Notes under the pieces: generated by a model
Databases searched by the model: none
What the model was told of the DNA's origin: nothing
Seen by the model: the letters and a program-made list of their open reading frames with translations, nothing else
Assembly (NCBI GenBank): GCA_001661515.1
Contig: LUVW01000020.1
Location: 1 to 64,000 of the forward strand
Source: Capniomyces stellatus
Taxonomy: Eukaryota; Kickxellomycota; Harpellomycetes; Harpellales; Legeriomycetaceae
Direction of reading: 5' to 3'
DNA: 64,000 nucleotides
Position numbers and translations under genes: made by a program
In this document: positions 30,801 through 43,258 of the stretch, one piece after another
Layout: each line of letters begins with the position of its first letter
Position numbering within the stretch: the stretch's first letter is position 1

Positions 30801-31790
30801 TCAATAGCGGCTAGTGCCAGCAGGATCAACACAGGATGCCTATCCACGCAGGATTCTCACTTGAGACTTTTTTCCTCCTTAAAGAAAGCCTCTTTATTTG
30901 TAATTTTATTAACGAGCTGATCCATATTATTATTATTAACACTGTTACCTCCATTGTATATACTCCAACATTTTTTTTATGTGGTCGTTTTTATAACTTA
31001 ATTTTGTTTTCTTTTATATAATCTTTTGAATTTGAATATTTTAAAAGCGTCAAAAAAAACCCTCCTTTCCCAAAAGAAAAAGCACTCGTAGTTAGTCCTA
31101 CCCGAACTAGCCCATATATGCTTTTAATATACTTTTAACATCCTTCATAAAATAAGTGCGTCTTTATGACGACATGATTGCACCCATGGTATTTGCTTGT
31201 ATTTGTATCTGGATCAAGCCAGAGCTAACTAATACTAGCCTATATCTTTGACTTGACTTTACTCCACTAAACCAAGGTATTTACAATCGATCCAACTCTA
31301 GTTGTACCAGGTTATAAACCAAATATTTTAGCCAACACCATTTTACGCAAAAGCTAATATATATATATATATACCAACGCAGACATAACAGCGTGTGTTG
31401 CTATAACTTTGTTGAAGATCCCAAGTGTATCCAACTCGTATATTTTGGTTGGTATCTCAATTCAGACTTTTTAGTCCAATTTCCTGATATAATTTGAATA
31501 TTTACTATTCAGTTCTTGTGTTTATTTTTCATAAAGAAAAAAAAAGTGAACTTTGCTATTTTTTATTCGTCAAGAACAACCCAACACCGAAATTTCAATT
31601 TGCAAACCATTTACTTTGTTTTTGTTTGCTTTAATTCTTGTTTTTTTTCTTTCATACGACTTCAATTAGCTCTTGGTAACAATTCAGTTTTCTAAATTTG
31701 TTTGAATCGTATACGGATTTAAGAGCTTCCAGCAATACACCTTTGCCTACAACAAACCAAAAAATATCGAGTATATATATATATAACAGG
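27809..31790. other. 4-kb intergenic region
   Basis: Very AT-rich with many poly-A and poly-T runs. Short open frames (for example 28793-29083 minus, 30696-30920 plus) have biased composition and no recognisable domain. No tRNA or repeat family seen. Confidence 0.5.
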
Positions 31791-32398
31791 ATGGTAAGCA
31801 TGGCCTTGATATTCTACTTTTTACTATTATTGTCATTATGTTTTTTTTTTTGCCTTTATATTTTATTATAAAAAAAACGCCAGTAGATTGGCATCCCATC
31901 CTAAATTAACACTGGCATGTAACCGTTTTTATTGATTGTTTTTGCGTTTATAGCTGTTCTATTCATTTTTCAAAACACTGGTCGGCAAAGTAGTTACGAT
32001 CGATCTAAAAAACGATTTATCAATTGAAGGTGTTCTCATTTCAGTTGATCAATTTTTAAACATCCGTTTGGACGATATTAAAGTAAAAAACGTGGAGAAA
32101 TATCCTCACATGGTACGTTCCAGCTTATAATGATGCTATCAACTCCCCTTTTATAAACTGCTTGCATTATAATGTTTGCGTATTCAAACCAACAAACCTA
32201 ATACTGGACAATTGAAATGGAAAAAAAACAAAAAACAAATAGATGTTTGTAAAGAACTGTTTTGTCAGAGGCTCTGTTGTACGCTATGTGCAACTACCAT
32301 ACCAGGAGGTAGATACCGCCTTATTACAGGATGCGGCAAGAAGAGAGGCGCAGGTTAACCAACAGTCTAACAATAAGCCACGCGGTGGTAACAGATAG
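31791..32398 (+). CDS. LSM2: U6 snRNA-associated Sm-like protein LSM2
   Basis: Three exons: 31791-31793 (the ATG only), 31954-32112 and 32243-32398, with GT-AG introns and phases that close; product 105 residues. LSM2 is a ring subunit of the LSM2-8 complex, which binds the U6 3' end in the nucleus, and of LSM1-7, which works in mRNA decapping. L-F-Y-S-F-F-K-T-L-V-G-K opens the Sm fold. L-K-N-D-L-S-I-E-G and S-V-D-Q-F-L-N-I-R-L-D form Sm1, and F-V-R-G-S-V-V-R-Y-V Sm2. The tail Q-D-A-A-R-R-E-A is as in other LSM2 proteins. The start-codon-only exon is supported because the protein must begin M-L-F-Y and the ATG is followed at once by GTAAGC. Confidence 0.93.
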
Positions 32399-33449
32399 AT
32401 AATATAAACACATTTTTTTATTCATAATTTTCTTTATACCCCCCCCCTCCCCTTCAAGGGTCTGATAAGTATATAAACTCGCATACACAGTGTCTCTGCT
32501 ACTTCAAACCTACTGCTTATCTGTAATAATTAAAATCCAACATATTTTAATAAAAGCACTATACCTTCCACCTTAAACGAGTAACCGAACTCTAAATATT
32601 TCTATTAACACACTATATACATATATATACTACAAAAAGTATTCTTGATGCTTGAGCGGCCAAATGCCGTAAGCAGCCAAATAAGAAAAGTGAGTTTTTT
32701 CAACTTTAAACATTTAATGAATTTTTCTTTGTGATTAAACATTGACGTAATGTTCGAGTCAAACCAACTTGCCAAAAGTACACAACATTACATTATTAAG
32801 TATATGTCCTCTGTTTGGCGTTTTTCTCGTATTTGTGGTGGTACGTGGTGCGCTATAGCTGAGGTGCAGTATATATGTGTTCTGCCCTGGTCTATTTGCA
32901 TTTGAGAACCAGGGTATAGTTCATATGCTATCTTGCCAGCTATACGGTGCCAGCTTCAAAGTTGAGATGGACTTGGAAAGCCATGTGGTTATTATACCCT
33001 ACAAACTGAGGCTGTGGCCAGATTTGGCCTGTTTGTAGAAATTTCTATAGTAGAGACTTGAGCTAGCTTTACTACCGTATTGGTATTTTATATATATCGT
33101 TGACAGTGTCGCTTTTATAGAGTCCATGTTGGAGCTGGTTTGGAAAAGCCTGGTTTGAATTAGAAAATTGCTTATTTTTGCAAGCACGCATGTTCTTATT
33201 TGGTAGAGCAAATTAATTAGCCAGGAATTTTTTAAAGAAAAAAAACTGAATGATTTGAGGTAAACATTTTACTATCGCCCCACTAGCTAATAAGTAAAAT
33301 GTTATCAATTAGTAAAACAGACAAATATTTCATAAAAGTTTATATTTACTTGACAGCAAAGACCGAAACACTTGGTTATAATATTAAAAAACCATTTTAT
33401 TTCATCGCAATTCCGTTGTCTCGTTTTTATTTACTTTTAATCCAACAAG
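32399..33449. other. Intergenic between LSM2 and the complex I gene
   Basis: AT-rich, with a C-run CCCCCCCTCCCC near 32440 after LSM2. No gene seen. Confidence 0.6.
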
Positions 33450-33873
33450 ATGAGTGAGCCAAAGCTTTTTGCAACGCAAGACGATTTCACCACCGCAGAT
33501 CGAACAGGTTAGATTTTATTTGTTTATATTCTAGATTGGCGCTCTTGTTTTTAAAACAACAATCCTACTTTATGAATCTAAATCCATTGTGTTAAATTAA
33601 AGATTTTCACAATTTTATATCCTTTTTTGAATTAAATTAAAGCGGCTGTGCTTATTTATGGTATTAGAAATCCTAAAGAATCGAAATGATATTGTTCGCG
33701 AGCAGTGGGTAAAGTTGATGGAAACTCGAATCCTTCGTGAGAAGTTGGAAGAATGCTACCTGAGAGAAGGTGTCAACCATTTAGAAAATTGTCGTGAACT
33801 AGCTATCCGCTACCTTGATCAATTCCCCAAAACCCGGATTACCGGATGGTACAAAATAAAGAAGCCGGAATGA
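33450..33873 (+). CDS. NADH:ubiquinone oxidoreductase NDUFB10/12-kDa-type subunit
   Basis: Two exons, 33450-33507 and 33668-33873, joined by a GTTAGA...TTAG intron; 87 residues. It matches the accessory complex I subunit of the NDUFB10 family (fungal 12-kDa subunit), which sits on the intermembrane-space side of the membrane arm. Key features are R-E-Q-W-V-K-L-M-E, the Arg/Glu-rich helix, and the pair C-Y-L-R-E-G-V-N-H-L-E-N-C, whose two cysteines probably form a disulfide as in the family. It has no presequence, as is common for this subunit. The intron position is chosen because only the TTAG at 33667 keeps the frame. Confidence 0.87.
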
Positions 33874-36706
33874 TTGGGGTATGAGTCAACTAGAACTAGT
33901 TGTTCAGTATTACCAAACTAACTGTAACAAGTCGACTATATTTTAGCAAAATGAACCAACCCAACAGTAAAAAAAAAACTAACCGCTTTCCAATATTTTC
34001 CCATTTACTTTATATTAACTCATTTAAACCAATAAACCCGTTTAAAAAAAAACACATGCACCAGTCTTCAAAGTGAGATACTAATATCTTGGTAGTTTCA
34101 GTAATATGTCTATATTGCTGATGGAGTGTTAGCACCAATGGTAAATGTTGCTGTTTGGTTTGGGAACTTTAACACGTTCATTTGTGTGTTGAAGGTTATT
34201 TTGCAGAATGGGTGCAAGATTATTATTTTAACAAACAACAGTTGGTTCTGAGGTGTAACAAAGGCGCTGCGATCTATTCAAACCCAAACTTGGTTGAATA
34301 TATTTTCTAAACAACTGGTAATAATATTTTATATTTCTCTTACTGGTCAGGGAATAAAAAGCCGTGCCATAATTGTGTGTACCACTCAGTTTCGAAATAG
34401 CTCTCATGGTTATGCCATACCGAATAATGGTATCCAACTTGGGACTCCAATAAAATTATATTGTGGATACACTTTACTTGTCATCTTTGGCCTTTATGTC
34501 TATTTTAAAGCGGTATAACCATTGGCACCGGGGTATACACCACTTTTGGAGGTATTACAAATTGAAAATCCAGGTACGGAAAGGGTATAATCAAAGCGAA
34601 CTCTAGATACGAAAACCACTCGGTATGTTGTATTGATCTCCCAAAAGTTTGGTTCCTTTTTCTTCTTTCTTTCTCTACTGGAATTTAATCGAGACTTAAT
34701 GAACCAAACACGGTATAAAAGTATACGGGTAAAGTGTGCCTAAAAAGTTGCATTTGCTAACTCATAAAAGACAATATTTCCTGTACAAGCTTGAGTAGCG
34801 AGTATTTGCAGCATTTGAAAAGGCACACACATGGTGTAAACGCAGTTGTTGTTGTGTATAGCTGCATCATATGATATGTATCTACAGTGATGTCACTTTA
34901 ATCACGTGTTGATCTAACCCCTAGGATAGCATTGGTTGTAGCTAGGAAACATTGGTATAAAAAGTACAGGTATATGATCTTGACAGTTTGGATGCGTTTG
35001 GATACAAAGAGGAAAGCCTCAGCGCGAGTGAAATATAGAAAGAGAGCAAATGTCGTATAAATTATGTTGTATTTTGCAGTGGTATTTTATCCAAAAGTCC
35101 AACTATAAAGCCCAAACTAGAATTCAAATTGAAAAATGAAAAGCCAATCCATTTCAGCAGAACAAAATCCATCGTTAATAAGGGAGTAAAACGTGACCAG
35201 CAAAGAGTTTGCTTATTTTTCCCTTGTGAGATGTGAAGTGTATAGTAAATGCAAAAACAATATAAACAAAAAAAAAAGTTTCACTAAGCAACAGCAAATG
35301 ACAATTAACGTGGTTATAAAAATAAAAACATTATCAGCTGGACATAAAGATTTGCTAAACAGACGAAAAAGAGATTGGGTAAAAGGTAACTTTGGCAATT
35401 AAAGTCAGTTTTATACTCGAAAAACTAATTGTGAACTATGCCTGAATTATTCAGCTAAAAAATGGGTGGAAAAATAAAAAATAAAGGCAAAAAAATAAAA
35501 ATAAACTAGAGATTGAGTTGCATAAACTTTTTATTTTCACTTTTTCACTTTTTCACTTTATTTTCCTTTCATCGAGATGGAAATTACACAGCGCTTTAGC
35601 ACTTGACCTTTGTCAGACATCTTTTGCTATAGCAAAACAACATCAAATAAAACTGGTTTACAAAGCCTTAAAGACTTAACAAACAAGGATGCTTGTTTTT
35701 CTTTTCAACAGTTACAATCCTGCAATACTACAGCCTTAATAAAACAACTGGTTGGCACTTTTTTTATCATAAACTTTTCATTTATAATACACACATTCTA
35801 TTCGTTTTAAGGTAGTGTAAAGTAAAGAAATAAACACTAGTTAGTTGTAAGGAACAAGATAGATAAATGGCACTTGACAAATCAAGGCTGACGAGGTAGA
35901 GAATTGGATAATCAAAACAAACCAGACTTTAGTCACTAGACCGCACACTCTCGCCAACTCCCAGGAAAAAAAATATAGCAGTAATACCAAATAAAGCTGT
36001 ATAATTAAGTCTCAGTGCAAGTGTGTATCATGAAAAGAATGATAGTGCACATATTGCCAGACAACAAGAGAGAGAGAGAGCTAATACAATATTAGGGTAA
36101 ATTAGTACAAACAAAGCGATATCACTAGCAAAGTAAAGTAAGAAAAAAGTAAAATAAGAAGGAATAATTAGGTTCGACTCTATAGCTAATACCAACAACA
36201 AGCAAATAGTCAAGTTTCCAACGGTGTCAAGGTCAGGCAGTATAGGGCGGGCTTGCGTATACTTGGGTTTTTGTGTTAAAGAGTGATACAGTATTGTGGG
36301 ATACTGAATTGTGAAGGGAAAAAAAAAGGGGCGGGGGGAGTAATAAAGTAACCAAAGTCAAGGTAAAAGGGGTACAAATAAAGAAAAGGAATTAGGTTGT
36401 ATAAATGAGAAAATCCTAGTCAAAGAAAACACGTCTGTTCTTCTTGTTATACAACCTCGATTTTCTAAGGAGAAATATTTTAAAAAAAAAAAAAAGTAAA
36501 AGTAAATAAATAGACGGATAGAATAATAGTAGACAGAACAAAGCTACACAAAGAGTACGTGTTCTTGTCTGTATGGTATACATGTACAAGAAAGAGAAAA
36601 AGTGACACTAGTATAGATATAATATAGACATAGATAAAGAGTAGCGGGATACATATCAGTCGGACTGGACTAGAATAAGCAAGAATATATAAATACAGAG
36701 GCATCA
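33874..36706. other. 2.8-kb intergenic region
   Basis: Poly-A rich with short biased open frames on both strands. A TTTTTCACTTTTTCAC repeat lies near 35537-35560 and a GAGA run near 36070. The last 300 bases are purine-rich and probably form the ATG15 promoter and leader. No gene supported. Confidence 0.5.
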
Positions 36707-38485
36707 ATGATGAGGGACAAGAAAATAAACAGGACGAGGAGAGTGGAGATTAAAACCAGTCCAAGGTTGACGCTTCTATCGGCAACGCTTGCAAGTGTGA
36801 TGGTTGGTGGGATATTCTTTGTGTTGGTGCATTTTAGCAGATCGAGGTTTGAGAAGCTGAATGCGTATATGCACAGGTTGCATGAGAACATGGTGTATAC
36901 TGGTGATAATGGGAGGAGTGTTCTTGGGTTGAGAGAGGTTTATGACCAGAGGCTGCCTAATGAGGAGCAATATTTGGAGTTTTTGGAATATAGAAGAAAG
37001 GATATTGAGGCGGATAGACTAAATGGCGGTGAAATGTATGGGGATATGAGTGATGAAGAGCTGGCAATGGCTAATGGGGATGAAATGATGGCAATGCGGC
37101 GACTAGTGGTGGATGAGAATACAGGATTTGTGTATGATAGCGATTACAATGGAGTAGCAGGAAATAATAGTGGCAATGGAGACCAGCAGTCTGAAGTCAA
37201 GTATTTGCAGGATAGTGGCAATGGATTTGAGATATTGATGAAGAAACGGGTTACGGTTGGTGAGAGTGTAGAAGGTAGTAAGAAGTTTGTAAAGATGGAG
37301 TTGGATATGGATAGAGCAGCAAGAAATGGAGTGGGCGCGAGTGGTTTAGAGGATATAGGAAGGTCGATGACATCAAAGAGGTTAGAGAAGATGCAGAGAG
37401 AGTTTTTGGAATCTGAGGCGGGAGAGAGAATGAGTTATTGGGAGCCACGCAAGCAAGGGGAAAGGAACAGGGAGGGAAAACAAGGAGCCACGTATGTGGA
37501 TGTGGAGTATACAAGTGGAGTGACAGATTTGGACAGACTAAAGACGTATTTGGGTGGGGGTAGGGGTAGGTACAACATTGGACTGGGGATGAAGGTGCCG
37601 GATGTGGCGGATAAGGCAACGTTGTTGTCGTTTGCAAAGATGGCGGGGAATGCGTACAAGAAGCCAGAGAGCGATGGGTGGGAGGATTTGGGCAAGGGGT
37701 GGGGAATGGGGGATAGGTTTGGGTGGGATAGCGATGGGTTGCGGGGGTATGTGTTTGCGAGTGTAGACAACTCAACGGTAGTGATAAGTTTGAAGGGCAC
37801 AACAGCAACGGTGTTTTCAAGCAGCGTTGGGGATCCATCGGGAAAGGACAAGTTTAACGACAACAGGATGTTTTCGTGTTGTTGTGCGCGAATGAACCGG
37901 GGATGGACACCGGTTTGTGGGTGTTTTATTGAAGAGAACAAGTGTGACAGCGGGTGCCTAAAACAATCGCTACAGTACGACGAGGACCTGTATATATACG
38001 CGGCGTCAAAAATAGTTTTGGAAACTTCAAGAAGGTATCCTAACAGCAACATTATACTTACTGGCCACTCGCTGGGCGGTGCAGTGGCTGGGATTGTTGG
38101 GTTGAACTTTGGACTGCCGGCGCTCGGGTATGAAGCACCTGGCGACCTACTTGCAGCAAAACGACTCGGTCTGGCAATTCCCGAACCAAAAGCAACATGG
38201 CACGTGGGCCACACTGCAGACCCTATATTTGTTGGTAAATGTGTGGGCACAAAAAGCGCCTGTTACTTTGGTGGGTACGCGTTGGAAAGCAAGTGCCATG
38301 TTGGGTACACCGTGCTTTTTGATACCATCAAGGCTTTCAACTGGAGACTGGACATCTTGAAGCATAGAATCGGTGATGTTATTTATTACGTTCTTGAACC
38401 ATGGGGCAAAAAGGATAACGCGCCGATCCCACCTGCTGTTGAAACAAACAATTGTGTCGACTGTGAGCTGTGGAGTTTTACTTGA
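36707..38485 (+). CDS. ATG15: Autophagy-related vacuolar lipase ATG15
   Basis: A single exon of 592 codons. Atg15 is delivered to the vacuole through the secretory route and breaks open autophagic bodies by hydrolysing phospholipids. A basic N-terminus (M-M-R-D-K-K...R-T-R-R) precedes a signal-anchor helix (about residues 22-43). The lipase motif G-H-S-L-G-G-A holds nucleophile S455; D505 (H-T-A-D-P-I) and H531 (S-K-C-H-V-G) complete the likely triad. F-E/Y-E-A-P-G-D-like and C-V-D-C-E-L-W-x-F C-terminal motifs match Atg15. The stretch between the anchor and the lipase fold (about 60-260) is long, acidic and Gly-rich. It is intronless while most neighbours are spliced. Met1 and Met2 are equivalent starts. 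Confidence 0.93.
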   Translation: MMRDKKINRTRRVEIKTSPRLTLLSATLASVMVGGIFFVLVHFSRSRFEKLNAYMHRLHENMVYTGDNGRSVLGLREVYDQRLPNEEQYLEFLEYRRKDIEADRLNGGEMYGDMSDEELAMANGDEMMAMRRLVVDENTGFVYDSDYNGVAGNNSGNGDQQSEVKYLQDSGNGFEILMKKRVTVGESVEGSKKFVKMELDMDRAARNGVGASGLEDIGRSMTSKRLEKMQREFLESEAGERMSYWEPRKQGERNREGKQGATYVDVEYTSGVTDLDRLKTYLGGGRGRYNIGLGMKVPDVADKATLLSFAKMAGNAYKKPESDGWEDLGKGWGMGDRFGWDSDGLRGYVFASVDNSTVVISLKGTTATVFSSSVGDPSGKDKFNDNRMFSCCCARMNRGWTPVCGCFIEENKCDSGCLKQSLQYDEDLYIYAASKIVLETSRRYPNSNIILTGHSLGGAVAGIVGLNFGLPALGYEAPGDLLAAKRLGLAIPEPKATWHVGHTADPIFVGKCVGTKSACYFGGYALESKCHVGYTVLFDTIKAFNWRLDILKHRIGDVIYYVLEPWGKKDNAPIPPAVETNNCVDCELWSFT

Positions 38486-38734
38486 TATGTACTTGTTTTT
38501 TTTACTTTTTTTTTTTTTACTTCTCCTACTTTCATCTTTAATATAAACAGAATAGATTCAAATTGTTTGCTTGCATTGAAGCGATGCTTATAATAGAAAG
38601 AGAAAAAAAAACAATAAAAGATAAACAAAACGACTAGTATATATATAATATTAAATAAACAAAATTAATAGTGAAATTAAAAAAAGCAAAAGCAAAAGTA
38701 AAAGTGTTTTTTTTTTATTTAAAATAAAATAAAA

Positions 38735-41700
38735 TTAGAGTTGCTCGACATCCATCATATTGGAATCCTCTTGAACACCAGCATTCGCAACAGCAGAATC
38801 GGCAGTAGTAGGAGCAGAATCGACAATAGTAGCAGGAGAATCGGTAGCAGTGATACCAGTATCAGAAACAGCTGGAGCATCGATATTAGAGACTGGATTT
38901 ATGTCAGTCTGGCTAGCAGGCTCAGTCAAGACTTCGTTGCTGAACTGAGCTGGACTGGCCAAACCATGTGAATCAGCAGTAACATGATCTTGTGGGGCAG
39001 GTGATGATTTAGGCAAACTTAAAGGCAACCCTGGCGCATCCACAACGCTCAAAGTATGGTGGTCTTGAAGCTGATCTTGAAGTTGTGGTTGAAGTTGTGG
39101 TTGGTCGTCGAGTTGCATCATTACATGATGAGATTCGTCCTGTTTGAAATGATCAACTTGCACCTTTTCAACAACAGACTCGGTTTTGGAGTCTGAACCA
39201 TCATCTCCAATGTTGTCTGGAGTAGTTAGTGACAAAGTTTTGGGTGATTTGATAGCTTTGATAGCTTTGGTAGGAGATCTGGCAGGGGATCTGGCAGGGG
39301 ATCTGATTGGAGACCTGACAGGGGACCTGGGAGGAGAAACAGATCTTGAAATGTTGCTTGGTTGGTAAGACGACATTGATGGAGAAAGTGACTGGTTGTT
39401 TGAGTCAGTCTGGGACTCGATTCTTGGAACTTTCAAAGGCTGAACCGGTTCCTCATCATCATTTTCCTCTTCCTCTTCATCTTCATCTTGGTCCTCATCA
39501 TCCTCATCCTCATCCTCATCCTCATTATCATCCTCATTATCATCATCATCATCCTCATCCTCATTATCATGCATTCGACTCTCTTGATTTGGTTTCGCTT
39601 CAGGACCAACATTGGTATTAGCGTTGGAGCTGGTGGTAGGATTCTGGTCAGCCGAGGGGGTTTCAGACATAGCGGATGTTATCTGTGCAGAACTGCCAGA
39701 AGGCTGGACACCGGCCACAGTTACTGGGATTGGATGGGGAAGCTTTTGGGAGGCGTGGTGGGTAAAAGCGAGTTTTTTTTTGTTGAAGACGTACCTTTCC
39801 TCAGCAAGCTCGAGTCTTTGCCTAGCCAAATCGATGCGTTCAGTTTCAATGAGCTTCTGCATCTCCTCAAGATTCTTCATTTTGTACTCCAGCTTGGCCA
39901 GCTGTAGCTCAACGGCGCGGTGGACAAAGTTCTCCATCTCAACTTCTTCGATTTCAGCGAGCTTGCTAGCTTTTACGGCAGCAGCACTCAAAGCTAGGGC
40001 AGCGGCCTTCTGCTGCTTCTGGGCAGCCGTCTCCTCTCCGCCTAACACCCTAAGAGCCTCCTTTGCAGCAGCAGCAGCGACTGCGGGACTGACGTTTGAG
40101 GCCAGAAAGGCGACAACAGACATGACAGGATTATCGGCCTTGGAAAAGGCTGTGTAATTGTAGTCGAGCTGGCCGCCAGTCAGGGCTGACTTGTTGGCCA
40201 TTTCTACGTTCATGTTCATGTTCATATTGATGTTCATATTCATATTCATGTTGATGTTTTCACTTGAGGCGGTGGAGTTGGCAGTAGAGTAGGAGCGCTT
40301 CTGGCCAGTCACCGGCTCGTCCACAACCGGATCGTTGATCGGCAGCTGCAGGAAATGCAGTACGCACTGTTCTCTTGACCGTGTGCCGACATGTTCGCTT
40401 ATCTTTGTCCAGTCCTCGTCGTACATCTCCAATCCTTCAAGCAGAAGCAGAGTTTCCTGGTCGCTCCAGCTGTCAACATAGTCTTGACCAGCCTGGCCCG
40501 GTTTGGCTCCTGGTGCCAGCCTGAGCTTGACAAAGTCCGAGCTAACAAACGAGCTTGGGAACCGACCGTCCAAAAAGCACGGTGGGCATAGGTCGATTTT
40601 CTGTCTGACAGGCTTAAGGCAGTGGTAGCGGAGCTCTGAACAGTCGTTGCCACAGGTAAAGCATATGTACACCTGTTTTTGCGGCTGGCTCTCGGCCACC
40701 CCACTCTCGCCCGGTACCACAGCTGCTGTGGACTGGTAAATATTGGCGCGCGTGTCCATCAACTCAGTCCCCGGCTGACTGGCCACAACTTGCCCACGAT
40801 CTGCCCCATTTGTGCTGGGGATTGGTGCCACCGCCTTTTGCACAGGAACTGCTGGGAAAAACGGCATCAGTCCCCGTGGCGTGTCTGCTGTCACCCTGAA
40901 ATGTCCCGTAAATGGCGGGCTCACTAAACTAGGTCTTGTGCCTGGGTCCACCTGGTAATTGATCAGCCCCCACTGCTCCAAAAATGCATGCACCCTCATT
41001 ATGCTGCACACATCTCCTGCCATATTTCTTCGACACGCTGTCACTGTCAAGTACTCAACCGGGCACAACCTATATGTGTTTACCATAAAGTTCCGGTACT
41101 CCAGATACACCTCTGGTGTCTTTGACCGACTGACTTTGTTGAAAAATTCTGGATTCGACCGTGATTCTATCTCGTGGATCTTTGCTATATCAAACCACGC
41201 TGCATAACTTGGAATCACCACCTCGTGTTTTTGCTCAACCAAAACCTGTTCCACTTTGGCCACTTTTTTCTCATCCTCTTTTTCTTTTTCCTTTTCTTTT
41301 TCTTGTTCAGGTGCTGGTACTGGCGCTGATTCTGGGGCTGATTCTGGTGCTGATTCTGGGGCTGATTCTGGGGCTGATTCTGGTGCTGATTCTGGTGCTG
41401 ATTCTGTTCCCATGTTGGCTACATTTTCTGCAGCCAAATCATCCCTTTTCTCTGTATCTGGTACTGTATTTAGCACTACATTTACTTTTTCAGTTTCAGT
41501 TTCCTTTTCAATCTCAACACTGGCTTCAATATTGGCTTCAACCTCCATATCATTGTTTTGTTCTGGTTGCTTGTTCAAGCCAAGTTCCTGTCCACCAGTG
41601 TTACTCAAATGCCCAAATTCTGCGTTTGGAAGAGTTTCAAATTCGCTGCGTTTCTTGCTGCCTGCTCGGTACAAACTTGGGTCCAATTCCACCACTTTCA

Positions 41701-43258
41701 GCCCAGACAACTCGGCAACTTCCTTTTCCCGTTCTGTGTCTGCTTCTGTCTGCTTGCTTTCTTCGCTGCTTTTGCCTTCAAAACCCTCTCTCTCATCTGC
41801 ACTCGACATTTCACTATCTTGTTCAGTGGTCCCTGCCACCTCCTTGCTCAATTCACTCTGCCCATATTTATCTTTATTATTATCTTTATCCTCTTCCTCT
41901 TGTTTCTCTTCAATTTCTACCTTCTCCTCAACTTCTACCTTCTCATCTTTTTTGCTCACTTCCTGACTGTTTGCTCCAATACCATTGGTCAGATTATGCT
42001 CTTGCGCTCCCGCCTCTGTATCCCCAGCTTTCACTGTGTCTATCGAGATTTCCTCAACTTCCATACTCTCCACCTCCTTGGTGTATACTGGATCCACATG
42101 TCCCAGCACATCGATTTCTTTCATCTCTTCCTCCTCGACCTGTTGTGACACCTCTTGTACAGCGCCGACCCCAATGCTTTCTTCTACATTGCTTTCAACG
42201 CCAATCCGTACATTCGCATCTACATTGCCGTTTACCTCTTTACGCCCCAGCTCAATGTTTATATAATCCTTTTCGTTCATCCACTTATTATGTTTGCCGC
42301 TATCAAGCACCCAACTTTTGCTTAGTCTATACGCCCCATACAATCTCTCGTCTTCTTCAATTCCTTCTACCTCCCCATTAGCCACCGTGTCTGCATCTAC
42401 CCAGCTGTCAAAGGTGTCTGGGTACCTTATGTAATGAACTAGCTTCTTTGCTCCGCTAATCCCCAATAGTCGGTATCTCAGACCCTCTCCATCCCCCAAC
42501 TCCTCCAAAACCACGTTGCTTATCATGTGCGTCGCCTCTTCTTTTGTACTTGCCTCTCGCCCTAGTAGTTTAATCAATATATTCATCCATTAATCACTCT
42601 CACTCTCCAAATAACATCCCCCCCCCCCCGAATACCTGTTTACTATCAACCCTATCACTGCTCATATTTACATATATCTCTATATATTCCTATTATTACC
42701 TCCAAGTCGCTCAACTATGCTCTGTAAACTTCTCAACTCCTCCTCTCCAATATCACTAGACAAGTAAACCTTTTTCTCCTTCACCACTCCACTCATTCTC
42801 AGCTTTTGCACAACTCCTTTGATAAAATCCCTCTTTTCTGCCTCACTCATGTTTTTAACCATTGAAACAAGCGCACTGAAATCTCCCCCATCCCTCTTCC
42901 CTAACAACACTGCCTCCCACACCATTACCTTCAACCCCTCTAAACTATCATCACTCCTATTTGAACTCAGGTTAAAAATCCTCACTGGTACCCTATCCCT
43001 CTCTGCCTGGCTCAACAAAGCATCCTCCTCTTCGTTGTTTATTTTAAATATCTCTCCAACTAACCGCGAAATGTTTAACCCCGTCATCTCCTGGCTTATC
43101 TTGTTTCCATACTCCCCCAACTCATCCCCACCGCTGCTTTGTATTTCCATCTTTATTCTCCCTCCCAGCTTTTCTTCAAGCTCTTTAACTACATTCTCTG
43201 ATCCAAAATACACCTCCCATCCTGCCACTCGCTCCTCTTTACTCTTTACATTACTCAT
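38735..43258 (-). CDS. SWI3: SWI3/RSC8 (SMARCC) chromatin-remodelling subunit
   Basis: Two exons, 43258-42700 and 42561-38735, joined by a 138-base GTAATA...CTAG intron, giving 1461 residues, far longer than yeast Rsc8 or Swi3. The protein scaffolds SWI/SNF-type complexes in the nucleus. The N-terminus resembles the SMARCC N-terminal module (V-D-A-D-T-V with L-L/W-V-L-D-S-G-K-H-N-K-W-M-N-E near residues 200-290). A long acidic spacer follows with a tandem A-P-E-S repeat (about 573-600). The SWIRM domain is at about 635-725, a ZZ-like cysteine cluster (C-F-T-C...C-P-P-C) at about 815-850 and a SANT domain (W-S-D-Q-E-T-L-L-L-L) at about 880-930. After an N-M repeat come a dimerising coiled coil (about 1040-1130), an acidic Asp/Glu run and an S-P-x-R/S-P-A-R-S-P-rich tail. 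Confidence 0.93.

Noticed and set aside
37251..38250. Long minus-strand frames over ATG15
   Set aside because: Shadows of the G-rich ATG15 coding strand; Pro/Ser/Thr-biased without domains.
41161..42381. 406-codon plus-strand open frame over SWI3
   Set aside because: Antisense shadow created by the acidic and Ser/Pro-repeat coding of SWI3; composition is biased (Leu, Pro, Phe) and it shows no domain.
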